Assembly (NCBI GenBank): GCA_963803295.1
Contig: CAWDMC010000011.1
Location: forward strand, 248,001-312,000
Source: CAWDMC01 sp963803295
GTDB taxonomy: Bacteria; Acidobacteriota; Terriglobia; UBA7540
DNA length: 64,000 bases
Direction of reading: 5' to 3'
Made by a program: the position numbers and the translations under genes. Under the pieces are notes generated by a model. That model was given only the letters and a program-made list of their open reading frames with translations. It made no database searches and was not told the origin of the DNA. Positions 62,958 to 64,000 of this stretch are shown in pieces (position 1 is the stretch's first letter; each line of letters starts with the position of its first letter).

Positions 62958-64000
62958 CTACTGAAGTACCACCTTCTGAGCTTCCTTCAGGCCGGAAATT
63001 AATTCCGTCTTAATTCCGTTGGAAATGCCAAGCTGCACTGGCACCTTGCGACGGCCGGTCGAGAGCTCGGGATCAGGCACTTCAACCGAGGCACGCCGGT
63101 CTCTGTCGTAAACCACTGCTGTTTCGGGAATCAGCAGCACGTTGTGTTTCTCCTCAAGAATGATTTCGGCATTGGCACTCATGTTGGCCTTGAGCTCGCC
63201 ACCAGGGTTCTGGATGGAGACGCGCACTTCAAAAGTGGTTACGTTCTCCTTTTCAACGCCCATCGGCGAAATCTTGGCCACCCGGCCTTGGAACTTCTTC
63301 TCCTTAAATGACTCCACCGTGATGCGCGCCGGCTGACCCAGGTAGACCTTCCCGATGTCGGCTTGGTCAACCCTACCGAGCAGGTAGACGCTCGAGACAT
63401 CGCCTAGCGTCATGATCAAGGTAGCCTCTGAGCCCAGCACCAGGATGGAGCTAACGGCATCGCCCACCTCAACATCACGGGAAAGCACCAAGCCGTTCAT
63501 CGGGCTGACAATCGTGGAATTATGGAGATCCTCTTCGGCACTGGCTAGGGCGGCCTCACTCTGAGCGACCTGGGCCTTGGCCTTGGCGACCTCCGCTCTA
63601 CTGACAGCGATATTGCGCCGGGCTGAAAGCTGTTTGTTGAGCCCAAGTTGAAAGGCCTTCTCAGCTTCATCGAGCACCGACGCAGCCACCAGCCCCTCCG
63701 CCGCGGCTTTGCGCTCGCGCTCCACAGTCGCCTTCAGATAGGGGACCTCCGGACTTTGAGCGTCCACCACATTGCGCTCAGACGTGGCTTCAGCCGACTC
63801 AAGGCCCGCTTGAGCGGCCATGAGGTTGGCGTGCGCCTCGTCCACGCGGGCTTGAAGTTGCTCTTTGTCGAGTTCCACCAGGATGTCGCCCTGCTTTACA
63901 ACGGTGCCGTAGTCGGCGAAGACTCTCTTCACCATGCCGCTGGCCTTGGACTTCACCTCTACCTTGGCCAGAGGCTGTATAACACCCGTGGCGATCACGG
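62958..64000 (-). CDS. MacA-like periplasmic adaptor (membrane fusion protein), partial at window edge
   Basis: At least 347 residues of an HlyD/RND-MFP-type adaptor; the N-terminal signal and first residues lie beyond 64000. Barrel-sandwich halves: GVIQPLAKVEVKSKASG (lipoyl half, near the edge) and APVSG-like STIVSPMNGLVLSRDVEVGD; between them is an Ala/Glu/Gln-rich coiled-coil hairpin (about residues 50-155). Then come a beta-barrel domain and a membrane-proximal domain with VLLIPETAVVYD. It joins the inner-membrane permease to an outer-membrane channel. Three genes on one strand (adaptor, permease 1, permease 2) form the operon. Confidence 0.88.
   Translation of the reverse strand, partial: VIATGVIQPLAKVEVKSKASGMVKRVFADYGTVVKQGDILVELDKEQLQARVDEAHANLMAAQAGLESAEATSERNVVDAQSPEVPYLKATVERERKAAAEGLVAASVLDEAEKAFQLGLNKQLSARRNIAVSRAEVAKAKAQVAQSEAALASAEEDLHNSTIVSPMNGLVLSRDVEVGDAVSSILVLGSEATLIMTLGDVSSVYLLGRVDQADIGKVYLGQPARITVESFKEKKFQGRVAKISPMGVEKENVTTFEVRVSIQNPGGELKANMSANAEIILEEKHNVLLIPETAVVYDRDRRASVEVPDPELSTGRRKVPVQLGISNGIKTELISGLKEAQKVVLQ

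Overview
The window looks like chromosomal DNA of an acidobacterium (Acidobacteriota), probably a soil lineage. This rests on the alternative-complex-III-like respiratory operon, the many Tat-exported carbohydrate-active enzymes, moderately high GC, and several small conserved proteins I associate with that phylum. No tRNA, rRNA, CRISPR array, phage or transposase gene was found. The phylum call is an inference from gene content.

Layout: (1) 526-7304, minus strand: a quinol-oxidising complex of the ACIII/Qrc superfamily, with its B subunit split into two genes and an unrelated gene between the halves. (2) 7704-10020: a NIPSNAP-family protein and an aldehyde dehydrogenase. (3) 10149-12263: a 204-bp MITE-like element, then a sigma70-like promoter, a SAM-I riboswitch and an intrinsic terminator ahead of a SufS cysteine desulfurase and a stand-alone E1/ThiF C-terminal domain. 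(4) 12520-21536: exported esterase, tandem metallo-beta-lactamase, GH36-like and GH38-like proteins, then an FHA-GAF-sigma54 activator on the other strand. (5) 24358-29571: argS, a small SCP2-like protein and a two-subunit B12 mutase whose substrate-determining residues match isobutyryl-CoA mutase rather than methylmalonyl-CoA mutase. (6) 29653-39933, minus strand: a sugar-binding lipoprotein and an envelope block (ompH/skp, bamA, clpC, lolD, lolC/E). (7) 40264-47708: CsgG-like lipoprotein, Ser/Thr kinase, formylglycine-generating-enzyme-like protein, LON-domain protein and a MoxR/BchI-type ATPase with its VWA partner. (8) 48114-53800: GH39-like hydrolase, LOG protein, beta-CASP nuclease and a run of small proteins including an RRM protein. 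(9) 53857-58919: a large Tat-exported hydrolase and a Cys-rich-repeat protein. (10) 59287-64000: DUF998 membrane protein, a gene remnant, and two FtsX/MacB-type permeases with a MacA-like adaptor cut by the window edge.

One pattern affects how everything is read. At least nine single-base frameshifts interrupt otherwise well-conserved genes, five of them in the essential gene bamA and at least two in GGGG runs. The sequence after each break stays open and family-like in the shifted frame, so residual sequencing or assembly indels are more likely than real gene decay. I annotated those genes as whole units and gave the break positions.

The strongest candidates for new biology are the SAM-riboswitch-controlled SufS plus orphan E1-tail operon, the split ACIII/Qrc intermediate, the predicted isobutyryl-CoA mutase, the MITE-like family with two inverted copies, and cases where palindromic repeats have entered coding sequence or supplied a ribosome binding site.
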